A DNA stretch of 64,000 bases, from positions 1 through 64,000 of the forward strand of contig JBILVO010000001.1 of the NCBI GenBank assembly GCA_044370415.1, read 5' to 3'. The position numbers were made by a program, and so were the translations under genes. Below, piece by piece: positions 20,001 to 26,388 of the stretch. This DNA is from CAMCQY01 sp044370415. Lineage in GTDB: Bacteria; Planctomycetota; Planctomycetia; Pirellulales; UBA1268. Position 1 is the stretch's first letter, and the number at the start of each line of letters is the position of its first letter. Under the pieces are notes generated by a model. That model was not told the DNA's origin and made no database searches. It was given only the letters and a program-made list of their open reading frames with translations.

Positions 20001-20213
20001 GCCCGGTGCGACCCCCGGCAGCTGGCCCGGCATGGCGGCGGCGGGCGGAGCCGGCGGTGCGGCCGGCGGCAGCGGCTGCTGCGCGGCGGATGGCCCGCCG
20101 AGCAGCAGGCATGTCGTCAGCGCGACGGCGCACGCGAGGCCCCGATGGGCCGGGAATGGCGCGTGGCGTCGGGGGAGACGAGCGACGGCGGAGAGGTGCT
20201 CGCGCAGGGACAT
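17058..20213 (-). CDS. bamA: BamA/Omp85 outer-membrane assembly factor with disordered insert
   Basis: A 1051-residue protein (E. coli BamA is about 810). A long leader and hydrophobic segment (LACAVALTTCLLLGGPSAAQ) is followed by a Pro-rich stretch with PGAV repeats, then several POTRA domains from about residue 100 to 515 (for example VVEVRIEGNHATD, LRHVTYVGNQRVPTRTI, VRNVSFMGNSKFKSEFI, GKINVRIRGEHPHTRHS). Residues 523-680 are a Pro/Gln/Gly/Ala-rich insert with tandem QPG units. The barrel follows from about 685 (MIGAGVNSNAGLVGNIVI) with the loop-6 region GGYNTIRGFTFRG. The protein ends FSFFVGFAR, so the usual terminal Phe is not the last residue. Role: insertion of beta-barrel proteins. 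Confidence 0.93.
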   Translation of the reverse strand: MSLREHLSAVARLPRRHAPFPAHRGLACAVALTTCLLLGGPSAAQQPLPPAAPPAPPAAAMPGQLPGVAPGAVPGAVPGAVPGVMPGAAPAQVATVAPVDESNRIVEVRIEGNHATDVSKLPKLVTRAGQIFDAQAIEEDVRTLHRCRKFVDVHPKYVRVKEGVVVIFQVVERPMLRHVTYVGNQRVPTRTIRKKAEIEVGDSMDAYVVEEARRRIESYYHEKGYDGAKVTTLEGSKPGDKGAVFLIDEGRSRKSLWTGFVGNTIATDARLLTQIKSKPGVLWLLGGDVDRTKIDADIEALTAYYRSLGFFQAKVGREVQVVNGGNRDWTMLTFVINEGPRYTVRNVSFMGNSKFKSEFIARDLKLTSGQPFNQSKMDADLGMIRDIYGGRGFVFADIRADPRFLEEPGQLDLVYNVEEGLRYRVGKINVRIRGEHPHTRHSTVLNRLSLRPGDILDIRKLRDDERRLKASSLFMADASKGQAPRIVFSKPEESDTQIARDPKRPGFRGQSPDDEEAVLDLVLEGEWNPDGEAAREEAVAAQPVWRGQSPVGQPAFPQPQPVAQQPAWGGAALAPTGPDAVDYSRTVAPAPRQPVYVAQQQPAPAFGQPVAQPQGQGFVAPVQFQPGMQPGAAQPGMMQPGMAQPGMMQPGMMQPGMMQPGVAQPGMVPNFGAEPLQVFPGNDPYVVVDVDAEETQTGRLMIGAGVNSNAGLVGNIVIDEQNFDITRLPTSWDDIRNGTAFRGAGQRFRLEAAPGTQLQRYTATFQEPYLFDTRIGLSTSASYYTRYFYDWAEGRVGGRVGLGYQFAFAPNLSVNTGFRGESVDVYNPRLITPAIQNMLGTNSVYGFSGGLIHDTRDSPFLPTQGHLATFEFEQVIGTFVYPRGILEGRQYFLLNERPDGSGRHVLSIGSVLGMSGPNTPAYDNFFAGGYNTIRGFTFRGASPRQTPAGASPTSSAQAAAVIGGPFEWLNTVEYMFPITADDSLRGVVFTDFGTVESNVSISNMRVAPGVGLRITLPAMGPAPIALDFAFPVVYAPYDSKQLFSFFVGFAR
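18214..18345 (-). repeat. Tandem 15-bp repeats encoding QPG units inside bamA
   Basis: About eight or nine imperfect 15-bp units (plus-strand core CATGCCAGGCTGCAT) encode MMQPG, MAQPG, AAQPG and VAQPG pentapeptides near bamA residues 622-667. Unit divergence is low, which suggests recent expansion by slippage. Confidence 0.88.
19960..20022 (-). repeat. Tandem 12-bp repeats encoding PGAV units near the bamA N-terminus
   Basis: Four to five imperfect 12-bp units (plus-strand core GGCACTGCGCCC) encode PGAV/PGVM/PGAA tetrapeptides between the signal peptide and the first POTRA domain. Confidence 0.8.
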
Positions 20214-20368
20214 CGAGGCTGCCGATCGGGTGAGGTGCTGCGGCCGGGGCGGGAGAGATACCTACTCCACCTCGGGTGTCACAAGGCGAATCACGGCCGG
20301 TTCCGTGCCGGCGAGCGGGTTCCCGTCGGTCCCCGCGCGGCTCGCCCGTCCTGCCCAGACGCCGATCC

Positions 20369-20396
20369 TTGACTGCCCCCGGCAAACCCCGATACT
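20369..20396 (+). promoter_or_regulatory. Candidate sigma70-type promoter for the tsaC-phosphatase/rpiB pair
   Basis: TTGACT (20369-20374) and GATACT (20391-20396) are separated by 16 bp, on the strand and at a distance (about 70 bp) suited to the gene starting at 20471. This is a pattern match only; the -10 is 4 of 6. Confidence 0.35.
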
Positions 20397-20470
20397 TCTA
20401 GAGGTTTCCGCCGGTTTTCCCCGATTTCTCCCCCGGGCCGGGCCTGCCGGGGGCATGGCTCTCCCAGTCG

Positions 20471-21628
20471 ATGGCCCCGCCCATGCCGCCCACGGTCATC
20501 GATCTGCGCCGGACCGACGACGTCCGTGACGTCGTGCATCGGGCGGTGCAGGCGCTGGCCGAGGGATGGGCGGTCTCCTTCCCGACCGAGACCGACTACG
20601 TGGTGGCCGCCAGCGCCCGCCACGCGACGGCGATCGAGAGGCTGGCGGCGCTGACACCCGAGCAGCCGCGACAGCCGCGGCTGTCGCTGGCGCTGAAGAG
20701 CGCGGAGGAGGCGCTCGACTGGGCTCCGCGGCTGAGCCCGATCGGCCGTCGGATCGCGCGGCGGTGCTGGCCCGGCCCCGTGACGATCCTCGTGCCCGAC
20801 GACCACCCCGAGAGCCTCGTGCACAGGCTGCCGCCCGCCGCGCGGGCCGGCATCGTCGGCGACGGCCGGCTGCGGCTGCGGGTGCCGGGCCATCCGATGC
20901 TCGCCGACTGCATGCGGATGCTGGCCGGCCCGATCGTGCTCGCGGAACCCGGCGGCCCGACACCCGCCGTGACGGCCGCCGACGTGCTCGATCGCGTCGC
21001 CGGCACGACAGCGCCGCTGGCCCTGGTGATCGACGACGGCCGCGCCCGCTATGCGCAGCCGGCGTCGATGATCGAGGTCGACGACACGGGCTTCCGCATG
21101 GTGCAGCCGGGAATCGTCTCCGAGGAGACGCTGCGGCGACTGTCGAGCCTGATGGTGCTGTTCGTCTGCACCGGCAACACCTGCCGCAGCCCGATGGCGG
21201 AAACAATCTTCCGGCTGCTGGTGGCCGAGCGGCTCGGCTGCCGCCCCGACGAGATCGAGCGGCACGGCGTCGTGGTCGCCAGCGCCGGCATCGCCGCCTG
21301 GGGGGGTGGCAAGGCGAGCACGGGGGCGATCGAGGCGATGCGCGAGGCCGGCGGGGATCTTTCCGGCCACGCCAGCCAGCCGGTCACCGAGAACCTGATC
21401 CGCCAGGCCGACGTGATCTGGACGATGACAGCATCCCACCGGGCCGCGCTGCTGGCCCAGTTTCCCGAGGCCGGCGGCCGGGTGGCCCTGCTCTCACCCG
21501 ACAGGATCGACGTCATCGATCCGATCGGCGGCACGCTCGAAACCTACCGGAAATGTGCGGCCGACATCCGCAAGCATTTGGCGGGCCGAGTGGATACACT
21601 TCTGCAGGAGGCGCTCGGGATCGCTTAG
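20471..21628 (+). CDS. Fusion: TsaC/Sua5 threonylcarbamoyl-AMP synthase domain + low-molecular-weight phosphotyrosine-type phosphatase
   Basis: A 385-residue protein. Residues 10-220 form a YrdC/Sua5-type domain (GWAVSFPTETDYVVAA, LSLALKSAEEALDW, RRCWPGPVTILVPDD), which in TsaC makes threonylcarbamoyl-AMP for tRNA t6A37. From residue 228 a complete LMW phosphatase domain begins MVLFVCTGNTCRSPMAE, with P-loop Cys233 and Arg239, and carries the DPIGG segment with the candidate general acid near 352. Both halves are in one uninterrupted frame. An internal start at the ATG at 21152 could also produce the phosphatase alone. In the YrdC half, the usual KxR/SxN motifs are altered (LSLALK, no clear SANxSG), so catalytic competence is uncertain. 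rpiB follows 35 bp downstream. Confidence 0.85.
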   Translation: MAPPMPPTVIDLRRTDDVRDVVHRAVQALAEGWAVSFPTETDYVVAASARHATAIERLAALTPEQPRQPRLSLALKSAEEALDWAPRLSPIGRRIARRCWPGPVTILVPDDHPESLVHRLPPAARAGIVGDGRLRLRVPGHPMLADCMRMLAGPIVLAEPGGPTPAVTAADVLDRVAGTTAPLALVIDDGRARYAQPASMIEVDDTGFRMVQPGIVSEETLRRLSSLMVLFVCTGNTCRSPMAETIFRLLVAERLGCRPDEIERHGVVVASAGIAAWGGGKASTGAIEAMREAGGDLSGHASQPVTENLIRQADVIWTMTASHRAALLAQFPEAGGRVALLSPDRIDVIDPIGGTLETYRKCAADIRKHLAGRVDTLLQEALGIA

Positions 21629-21663
21629 GACCCGCGCAGCGGGATGTTTTGCGGGAAGCAGCC

Positions 21664-22140
21664 ATGCGGATTGCCATCGGAAGCGACCATCGCGGGGTGT
21701 CACAGAAACACCGCCTGGTCGGGTTTCTCGAGCGGCAGGGGCACCAGGTCGTCGATTGCGGCTGTCACGGTGACAACGCCGTCGATTATCCGGACATCGC
21801 CGCCGACGTGGCCCGCCGCGTCAGCGACGGCCACGTCGACCGCGGCATCCTGTTGTGCTGCACCGGCGTGGGCATGGCGATCGCCGCCAACAAACTGCCG
21901 GGCGTCCGTGCGGCGACCTGCCACGACGAGGTCACGGCGGAGATGAGCCGGCGGCACAACGATCTCAACGTGCTCTGCCTGTCGGCGGAAATGATCGGGC
22001 CGGAGGTCCAGGAGAAGCTGATCCAGACCTGGATCGACACGCCGTTCGAGGGGGGCCGCCATGCCCGGCGGGTCGCGAAGATCGCGGCGCTCGAGCCGGG
22101 TGAGCCCCCGCGGCGTCCCGCCGGCGGAGAGCCGCGGTAG
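21664..22140 (+). CDS. rpiB: Ribose 5-phosphate isomerase B
   Basis: A 158-residue RpiB/LacAB-family protein that interconverts ribose 5-phosphate and ribulose 5-phosphate in the pentose phosphate pathway. Visible family motifs: IGSDHRGVSQKHRL at the N-terminus, DYPDIAADVA, the catalytic-cysteine loop LLCCTGVGMAIAANKLPGVR, and SRRHNDLNVLCL. Its length matches the family. The ATG at 21664 sits directly before the first beta strand. It follows the TsaC-phosphatase fusion and probably shares its transcript; repeat copy B begins 6 bp after its stop. Confidence 0.95.
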   Translation: MRIAIGSDHRGVSQKHRLVGFLERQGHQVVDCGCHGDNAVDYPDIAADVARRVSDGHVDRGILLCCTGVGMAIAANKLPGVRAATCHDEVTAEMSRRHNDLNVLCLSAEMIGPEVQEKLIQTWIDTPFEGGRHARRVAKIAALEPGEPPRRPAGGEPR

Positions 22141-22146
22141 CTGGCC

Positions 22147-22260
22147 GTGGAAATAGCCCTCACTGGCCTTTTTCCACGAGGGCGAGCGGAAAAAAACCGA
22201 GGTTTTTCGCCGCTCGCTGCCGCCGCCTCCAGCGGCGGATGACTTTATCCACGGCCTCCT
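22147..22260 (+). repeat. Intergenic multi-hairpin repeat, copy B
   Basis: Second copy of the family at 6356-6470 and 44037-44151, same orientation. Here the first arms are GTGGAAATAG and CTTTTTCCAC, the second GCGAGCG and CGCTCGC, the third CCGCCGC and GCGGCGG, with the same TTATCCACGGCCTCCT end. It begins 6 bp after the rpiB stop, a position suited to a 3'-end or terminator-like role. Confidence 0.92.
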
Positions 22261-22600
22261 GGCCGATCGCGGGACGGCCCGGCCGCCGTGTTTCCGCGTC
22301 GCCGCCGCAGACACGTTCCGTCGCTCCATACCGCCCTGGGGCCGGCACCGCCGGGCTGCCGTTCGCCCCCGCCCGACGCGCCTGCCGGCCGCGTTGGGCA
22401 GGAAAACGGGGCTGATCCGGGAGCCGGCGAAAAGTAGTGGCGTCGTAGCGGTCGTACCGCCGCGAGGCCGAAAAAACGGGGGGGAAAACGCCCGCCGGTT
22501 CGTTGAACCGCCTCGTGGCGTTGGTATCGTCGAGTCCGTACACGGGGCCGCCGGCACGAGACGGCGGCCCGCCCCGGCGACCCGCAGGAATCCGCACGGC
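22261..22600. other. Gene-free stretch after repeat copy B
   Basis: About 340 bp between the repeat and the next start. I see no RNA gene, further repeat or convincing ORF. It is slightly richer in A-tracts (around 22425-22495) than its surroundings and must contain the promoter and leader of the gene at 22601, but no clear -35/-10 pair was found. Confidence 0.5.
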
Positions 22601-23173
22601 ATGCCTCTCGCGCACCATCCTGAACCGGACGAAGTGGAGTGCATCATCCGCAACGGCGAGTTGCGCGACGCGATCGAGCCGTACCTGGACGAGGCGATCT
22701 GGGAGATCGATTTCCGCTCGCTGCCCACGGCCGTCGAGAATCGGTTCCTCGAGTCGATGCTCGCCTGGGAGCGGGCGCCGCTGGTGCCGATCGCCCGCTG
22801 GTTCGAGCCGCCGCTGGCCCTGCAGCCTGCCTGCACCCTGGACGACGAGCAGGTCCGCGACCGCCTCTGGGAGACGGTCGAGCGGCTCTACTCGCAGCGG
22901 GTCGTGCTCGACTTCACCGACCACCTCTCCGACCGCGAGCTCTACACACTCATCCGCCGCGACATCCTGCCGGCGACGGTGAAGCGGGTCGATCTGCCCG
23001 ACAACTTTTTCAATTGGGACTGCAGCGCCTGCGACCCGGGCGACGACTCGATCTGGCTCACCTACTACGCCTCCGACGAGGAGCGGCGGGAATGGAGCCT
23101 CGAGGAGGGCCGCGAGCCGCCGCCGCGGGCGGTGCCTCCCTACCCGCGGGCCCTGCCCACGGCGCCGGTGTGA
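22601..23173 (+). CDS. Conserved-looking acidic protein of unknown function
   Basis: A 190-residue soluble protein without signal peptide or membrane segment. It is rich in Asp, Glu, Arg and Trp, with segments such as ELRDAIEPYLDEAIWEIDF, ERAPLVPIARWFEPP and DNFFNWDCSACDPGDDSIW, and ends in a Pro-rich tail. The start at 22601 is the ATG nearest the onset of coding-like sequence; an open frame upstream gives only low-complexity residues. I do not recognise the family. The paired Cys in DCSACD could be a metal or redox site, but this is speculation. The next gene starts 74 bp downstream on the same strand. Confidence 0.7.
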   Translation: MPLAHHPEPDEVECIIRNGELRDAIEPYLDEAIWEIDFRSLPTAVENRFLESMLAWERAPLVPIARWFEPPLALQPACTLDDEQVRDRLWETVERLYSQRVVLDFTDHLSDRELYTLIRRDILPATVKRVDLPDNFFNWDCSACDPGDDSIWLTYYASDEERREWSLEEGREPPPRAVPPYPRALPTAPV

Positions 23174-23247
23174 CGCGGGTTGCCCGCCGCTTCCTCCCGG
23201 CCGTAGGCTTCCCCGGGTCGCCGTACCGACACGAGGAGCCGCCTGCC

Positions 23248-24399
23248 ATGCCCGCCCGCCCGCCGTCCCGACGGCAGTGGTTGTTTGTCCGTCCACGCAG
23301 CCTCCTGGCGGCCGTCGCGCTGGCGGCGCTGCTCGTGCCGCCCGCGGCCCGCGGCGCCGACGAGGCGGCCGTCCGCGCCGCCATCGCCCGGGCCTCTGCG
23401 TTCCTCACCGAGCAGGGGCAGGCCGCGGACGGCAGCTTCTCTGCGCAGGCGGGGCCGGCCGTCACAGCGCTGGCAGTGACGGCACTGCTGAAGACGGGCA
23501 CGCCCCCCGACGCCCCCGTGGTGCAGCGCGGCATCGCCTCACTGCTGGCGTTTCGCCAGGAGGACGGCGGCATCCATCCCCCCGACTCGGCCGTCGCCAA
23601 TTACGAGACGTCGATCGCGCTGGTGGCCCTGGCCGCCTGCAACCATGACGGCCGCCACGACGACGTCATCAAGGCCGGGCAGGCGTTCGTGAGAGGACTG
23701 CAGTGGGACGACGGCGAGGGCCGGGGCGTGGCCGACCCCGCGTACGGCGGCGCCGGCTACGGCCGCAAGAAGCGTCCCGACCTGTCGAACACCGCCTTCC
23801 TCGTCGAGGCGCTGCGCGAGCTCGGTGCGGGCCCCGACGACCCGGCGATCCAGCGGGCGCTGGTGTTCGTGTCACGGACCCAGAACCTGGAAGGCCCCCA
23901 CAACGCGCTCCCCTTTCCCGCAAAGAACCCCGACGGCGGCTTCTACTACACGCCGGCGGCGGGCGGCGAGAGCCAGGCAGGCACGACGCCCGAGGGCGGC
24001 CTGCGCAGCTACGGCTCGATGACCTACGCGGGGCTCAAGAGCATGATCTTCGCGGGCCTCACGCGGGACGATCCCCGCGTGAAGGCGGCCGTCGAGTGGC
24101 TGGCGAAGCGCTACACGTTCGCGGAGAACCCGGGGCTGGGGGATGCGGGCCTCTACTACTACTTCCACACGGCGGCCAAGGCGCTCGACGCGCTGGGGGA
24201 GGATTCGTTCACCGACGCGTCCGGGACGAGGCACGCGTGGCGGAGCGAACTGGCCGACGCCCTCATCGCCCGGCAGCAGGCCGACGGGTCGTGGGTGAAC
24301 GAGAACCCGCGCTGGATGGAGGGCGACCCCAACCTCGTCACGAGCTACGCGCTGCTCGCCCTGGCGCCGTGCCTGCCGCAGCAGCCGGCCAGGCCGTAG
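23248..24399 (+). CDS. Secreted prenyltransferase/squalene-cyclase-repeat protein
   Basis: A 383-residue exported protein: signal peptide about 1-40 (RSLLAAVALAALLVPPAARGAD), then alpha/alpha toroid repeats. Typical repeat hallmarks are visible: QAADGSFSAQAGPAVTALAV, RQEDGGIHPPDSAVANYET, NTAFLVEALRELG and ARQQADGSWVNENPRWMEGD. The fold is that of squalene cyclases, prenyltransferases and complement-like proteins, but the DxDD-type catalytic motif of squalene-hopene cyclase is not seen and the protein is shorter, so it is probably not a cyclase. A GAGGAGCC ribosome site precedes the ATG at 23248. It is convergent with zwf, 53 bp away. Confidence 0.85.
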   Translation: MPARPPSRRQWLFVRPRSLLAAVALAALLVPPAARGADEAAVRAAIARASAFLTEQGQAADGSFSAQAGPAVTALAVTALLKTGTPPDAPVVQRGIASLLAFRQEDGGIHPPDSAVANYETSIALVALAACNHDGRHDDVIKAGQAFVRGLQWDDGEGRGVADPAYGGAGYGRKKRPDLSNTAFLVEALRELGAGPDDPAIQRALVFVSRTQNLEGPHNALPFPAKNPDGGFYYTPAAGGESQAGTTPEGGLRSYGSMTYAGLKSMIFAGLTRDDPRVKAAVEWLAKRYTFAENPGLGDAGLYYYFHTAAKALDALGEDSFTDASGTRHAWRSELADALIARQQADGSWVNENPRWMEGDPNLVTSYALLALAPCLPQQPARP

Positions 24400-24452
24400 C
24401 GGGCCGTGACGACAGTCGTCCAACGCCGGAGGCGGCGCGGCGACCATCCGCA

Positions 24453-26321
24453 TCACCCCCGCCGTGCGGCGACGGCAAGCAGGTCGGCCTCGGCCTGGGG
24501 ATGGTCGGTGAGGATCCGGCGGAAGTCCTCGCGATCGAGCACCAGGAGGTCGCACGGCGTCACCGCCCGCACCGTCGCGCTCCGCGGCCGGTCGAGCAGC
24601 AGCGCCATCTCGCCGAAGCACTCGCCGGAACGCATGACGCCGAGTCGTTCGCCATTCGCCCCGAGCGCCTCCGCCTCGCCCCGGCAGATGACATAGAACT
24701 CGGCCGTCGTGTCGCCGCGCGCGACGACCGTCGCGCCGGCCTCGACCGCCAGCGGTCGAAACGACATCACCAGCGTGTTGAGCAGCACCGGCGGGGCCGA
24801 CGCGAAGAGCTCGCTGCGGCCGAGGATCTCGCGGCCGAGGCACTCGTGCCAGCGCCGGCCGTCCCGCGCGAGCAGCGCGCTCGCGGCCCGCGGGCCCCAG
24901 GTGCCCGCCATGTAGTTCGGGAAATCGGCCGCCGGCGTCGTCCGCCAGACGTCGAGCACCGGCTGCATGATCCGCCACGAGGACTCCACGAAGTCGGTCC
25001 GCGAGAAGAGCGTCGGATCGCCCGCCAGCGCGCTGTAGAGCAGCACCTCGTAGCCCGTCCCCCGCGACGCCTCGAAGGTCTCGGCGTAGTCGAACCGCAT
25101 GCCTGCCCGCTGCAGCTGGAAGGTCGGCCCGGGCCGCTTCGCCTGCATGCGGATCTCGACCCCCTGGTGGGGCTGGATGTGGAAGATCAACAGGTTCGGC
25201 TCGTCCTCGCCCTTGAACTGCACCACGATCTCGGTGCCGCGCTTCCACAGCGCCTTGCCCGACCGCAGGTAGACCGGCATCCCCGCCCAGCGGTCGTTGT
25301 CGATGTGCAGCCTCACGGCGGCGAAGGTCGGCGTGTTCGACTGCGGATCGACGTGGGACTCCTGCCGATAGCCCACCGCAGCGCTGCCGTCCGCCCGCGT
25401 GCCGGGCCCGTACTGGCCGCGGACGCAGCAGCCCGCGACGTCGTCCGGGCCGAACAGCCGCACCGACTCCAGCAGCCGCGACTTCGCCTCACGAACCGCC
25501 CCCGGGTCGAACGACGCCGGCGGCTCCATGCAGACGTAGGCCAGCATCTGCAGCAGGTGGTTCTGCAGCATGTCGCGGACCACGCCGGTCTTGTCGTAAT
25601 ACTCGCCGCGGGTCTCCACGCCCACGGTCTCCGTCGCGGAGATCTGGATGTGGTCGATGTGCGCCGCGTTCCAGAGCGGGGTGAACATCCCGTTGGCCAT
25701 CCGGAAGGCCAGCAGGTTCTGCACGGTCTCCTTGCCCAGGTAGTGGTCGATGCGATAGATCTCGTCCTCGCGCCATTTCGCGAGCAGCGCGCGGTTGAGG
25801 GCCACGGCGGAGTCGAGGTCCTTGCCGAAGGGCTTCTCGACGATGATCCGCCTTCGGCCCGGAAGCCGCGTGAATCCGGCGGCGTCGAGCTGATCGTTGA
25901 CGACGTGGAAAAAATCCGGGGAGATCGCCAGGTAGAGCAGCGTGTTGTCGGCGGCCGCCGTGCCGGCGGCGACGTCCCGCACCATGTCCCGCAGCCCCGC
26001 GTACGAGGCCGGGTCGGCGAAGTCTCCGCCCATGTAGTGGAGCCGCGACTCGAGCCACCGCCAGCGGTCGTCGTCGAACGACTTCCGCGTGCTGAATCCG
26101 CGGATGTCCCGCCGCTGCTGCTCGCGGAACTCCGCGGTCGTCATCTCCTTGCGGGCCATGCCGACGACGGCGAACTCCTCGGGCAAGAGCCCGTCGCAGG
26201 CCAGGTTGTAGAGCGCCGGCATCAGGAGCCGCTTGGTGAGGTCGCCGCTGGCTCCGAGGATGACGAGCACCCCCGGCGCCGCGACCGCCGATCCACTCTT
26301 CGACTCCGGTTCGCCCCGCAT
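24453..26321 (-). CDS. zwf: Glucose-6-phosphate dehydrogenase fused to a C-terminal cyclic-nucleotide-binding-type domain
   Basis: A 622-residue protein, about 110-130 longer than usual Zwf. Residues 15-500 form a complete glucose-6-phosphate dehydrogenase: dinucleotide site LVILGASGDLTKRLLMPALY, IIVEKPFGKDL, the substrate/catalytic signature RIDHYLGKETVQN, and MPVYLRSGKAL. From about 505 a CRP-like beta-roll follows (VEAGATVVARGDTTAEFYVI), including a phosphate-binding-cassette-like stretch GECFGEMALLLDRPRSATVR at about 564-583. The frame is continuous and both parts look intact. The enzyme oxidises glucose 6-phosphate with NADP+; the added domain suggests allosteric control by a nucleotide ligand, which is inference. 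GGAGG precedes the ATG. It lies 67 bp downstream of hemA on the same strand. Confidence 0.93.
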   Translation of the reverse strand: MRGEPESKSGSAVAAPGVLVILGASGDLTKRLLMPALYNLACDGLLPEEFAVVGMARKEMTTAEFREQQRRDIRGFSTRKSFDDDRWRWLESRLHYMGGDFADPASYAGLRDMVRDVAAGTAAADNTLLYLAISPDFFHVVNDQLDAAGFTRLPGRRRIIVEKPFGKDLDSAVALNRALLAKWREDEIYRIDHYLGKETVQNLLAFRMANGMFTPLWNAAHIDHIQISATETVGVETRGEYYDKTGVVRDMLQNHLLQMLAYVCMEPPASFDPGAVREAKSRLLESVRLFGPDDVAGCCVRGQYGPGTRADGSAAVGYRQESHVDPQSNTPTFAAVRLHIDNDRWAGMPVYLRSGKALWKRGTEIVVQFKGEDEPNLLIFHIQPHQGVEIRMQAKRPGPTFQLQRAGMRFDYAETFEASRGTGYEVLLYSALAGDPTLFSRTDFVESSWRIMQPVLDVWRTTPAADFPNYMAGTWGPRAASALLARDGRRWHECLGREILGRSELFASAPPVLLNTLVMSFRPLAVEAGATVVARGDTTAEFYVICRGEAEALGANGERLGVMRSGECFGEMALLLDRPRSATVRAVTPCDLLVLDREDFRRILTDHPQAEADLLAVAARRG

Positions 26322-26388
26322 GAACTGCCTCCTGCCCGCGTGTCCGGACCGACTCCGGGCCCGATGATGGCGGCTGGTGCGGCGGCGT

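Noticed and set aside
16107..20372. A 1421-codon open frame on the plus strand opposite the glycosyltransferase and bamA
   Set aside because: It is antisense to two strongly supported genes; the translation is His/Arg/Leu-rich low-complexity typical of high-GC shadow frames.
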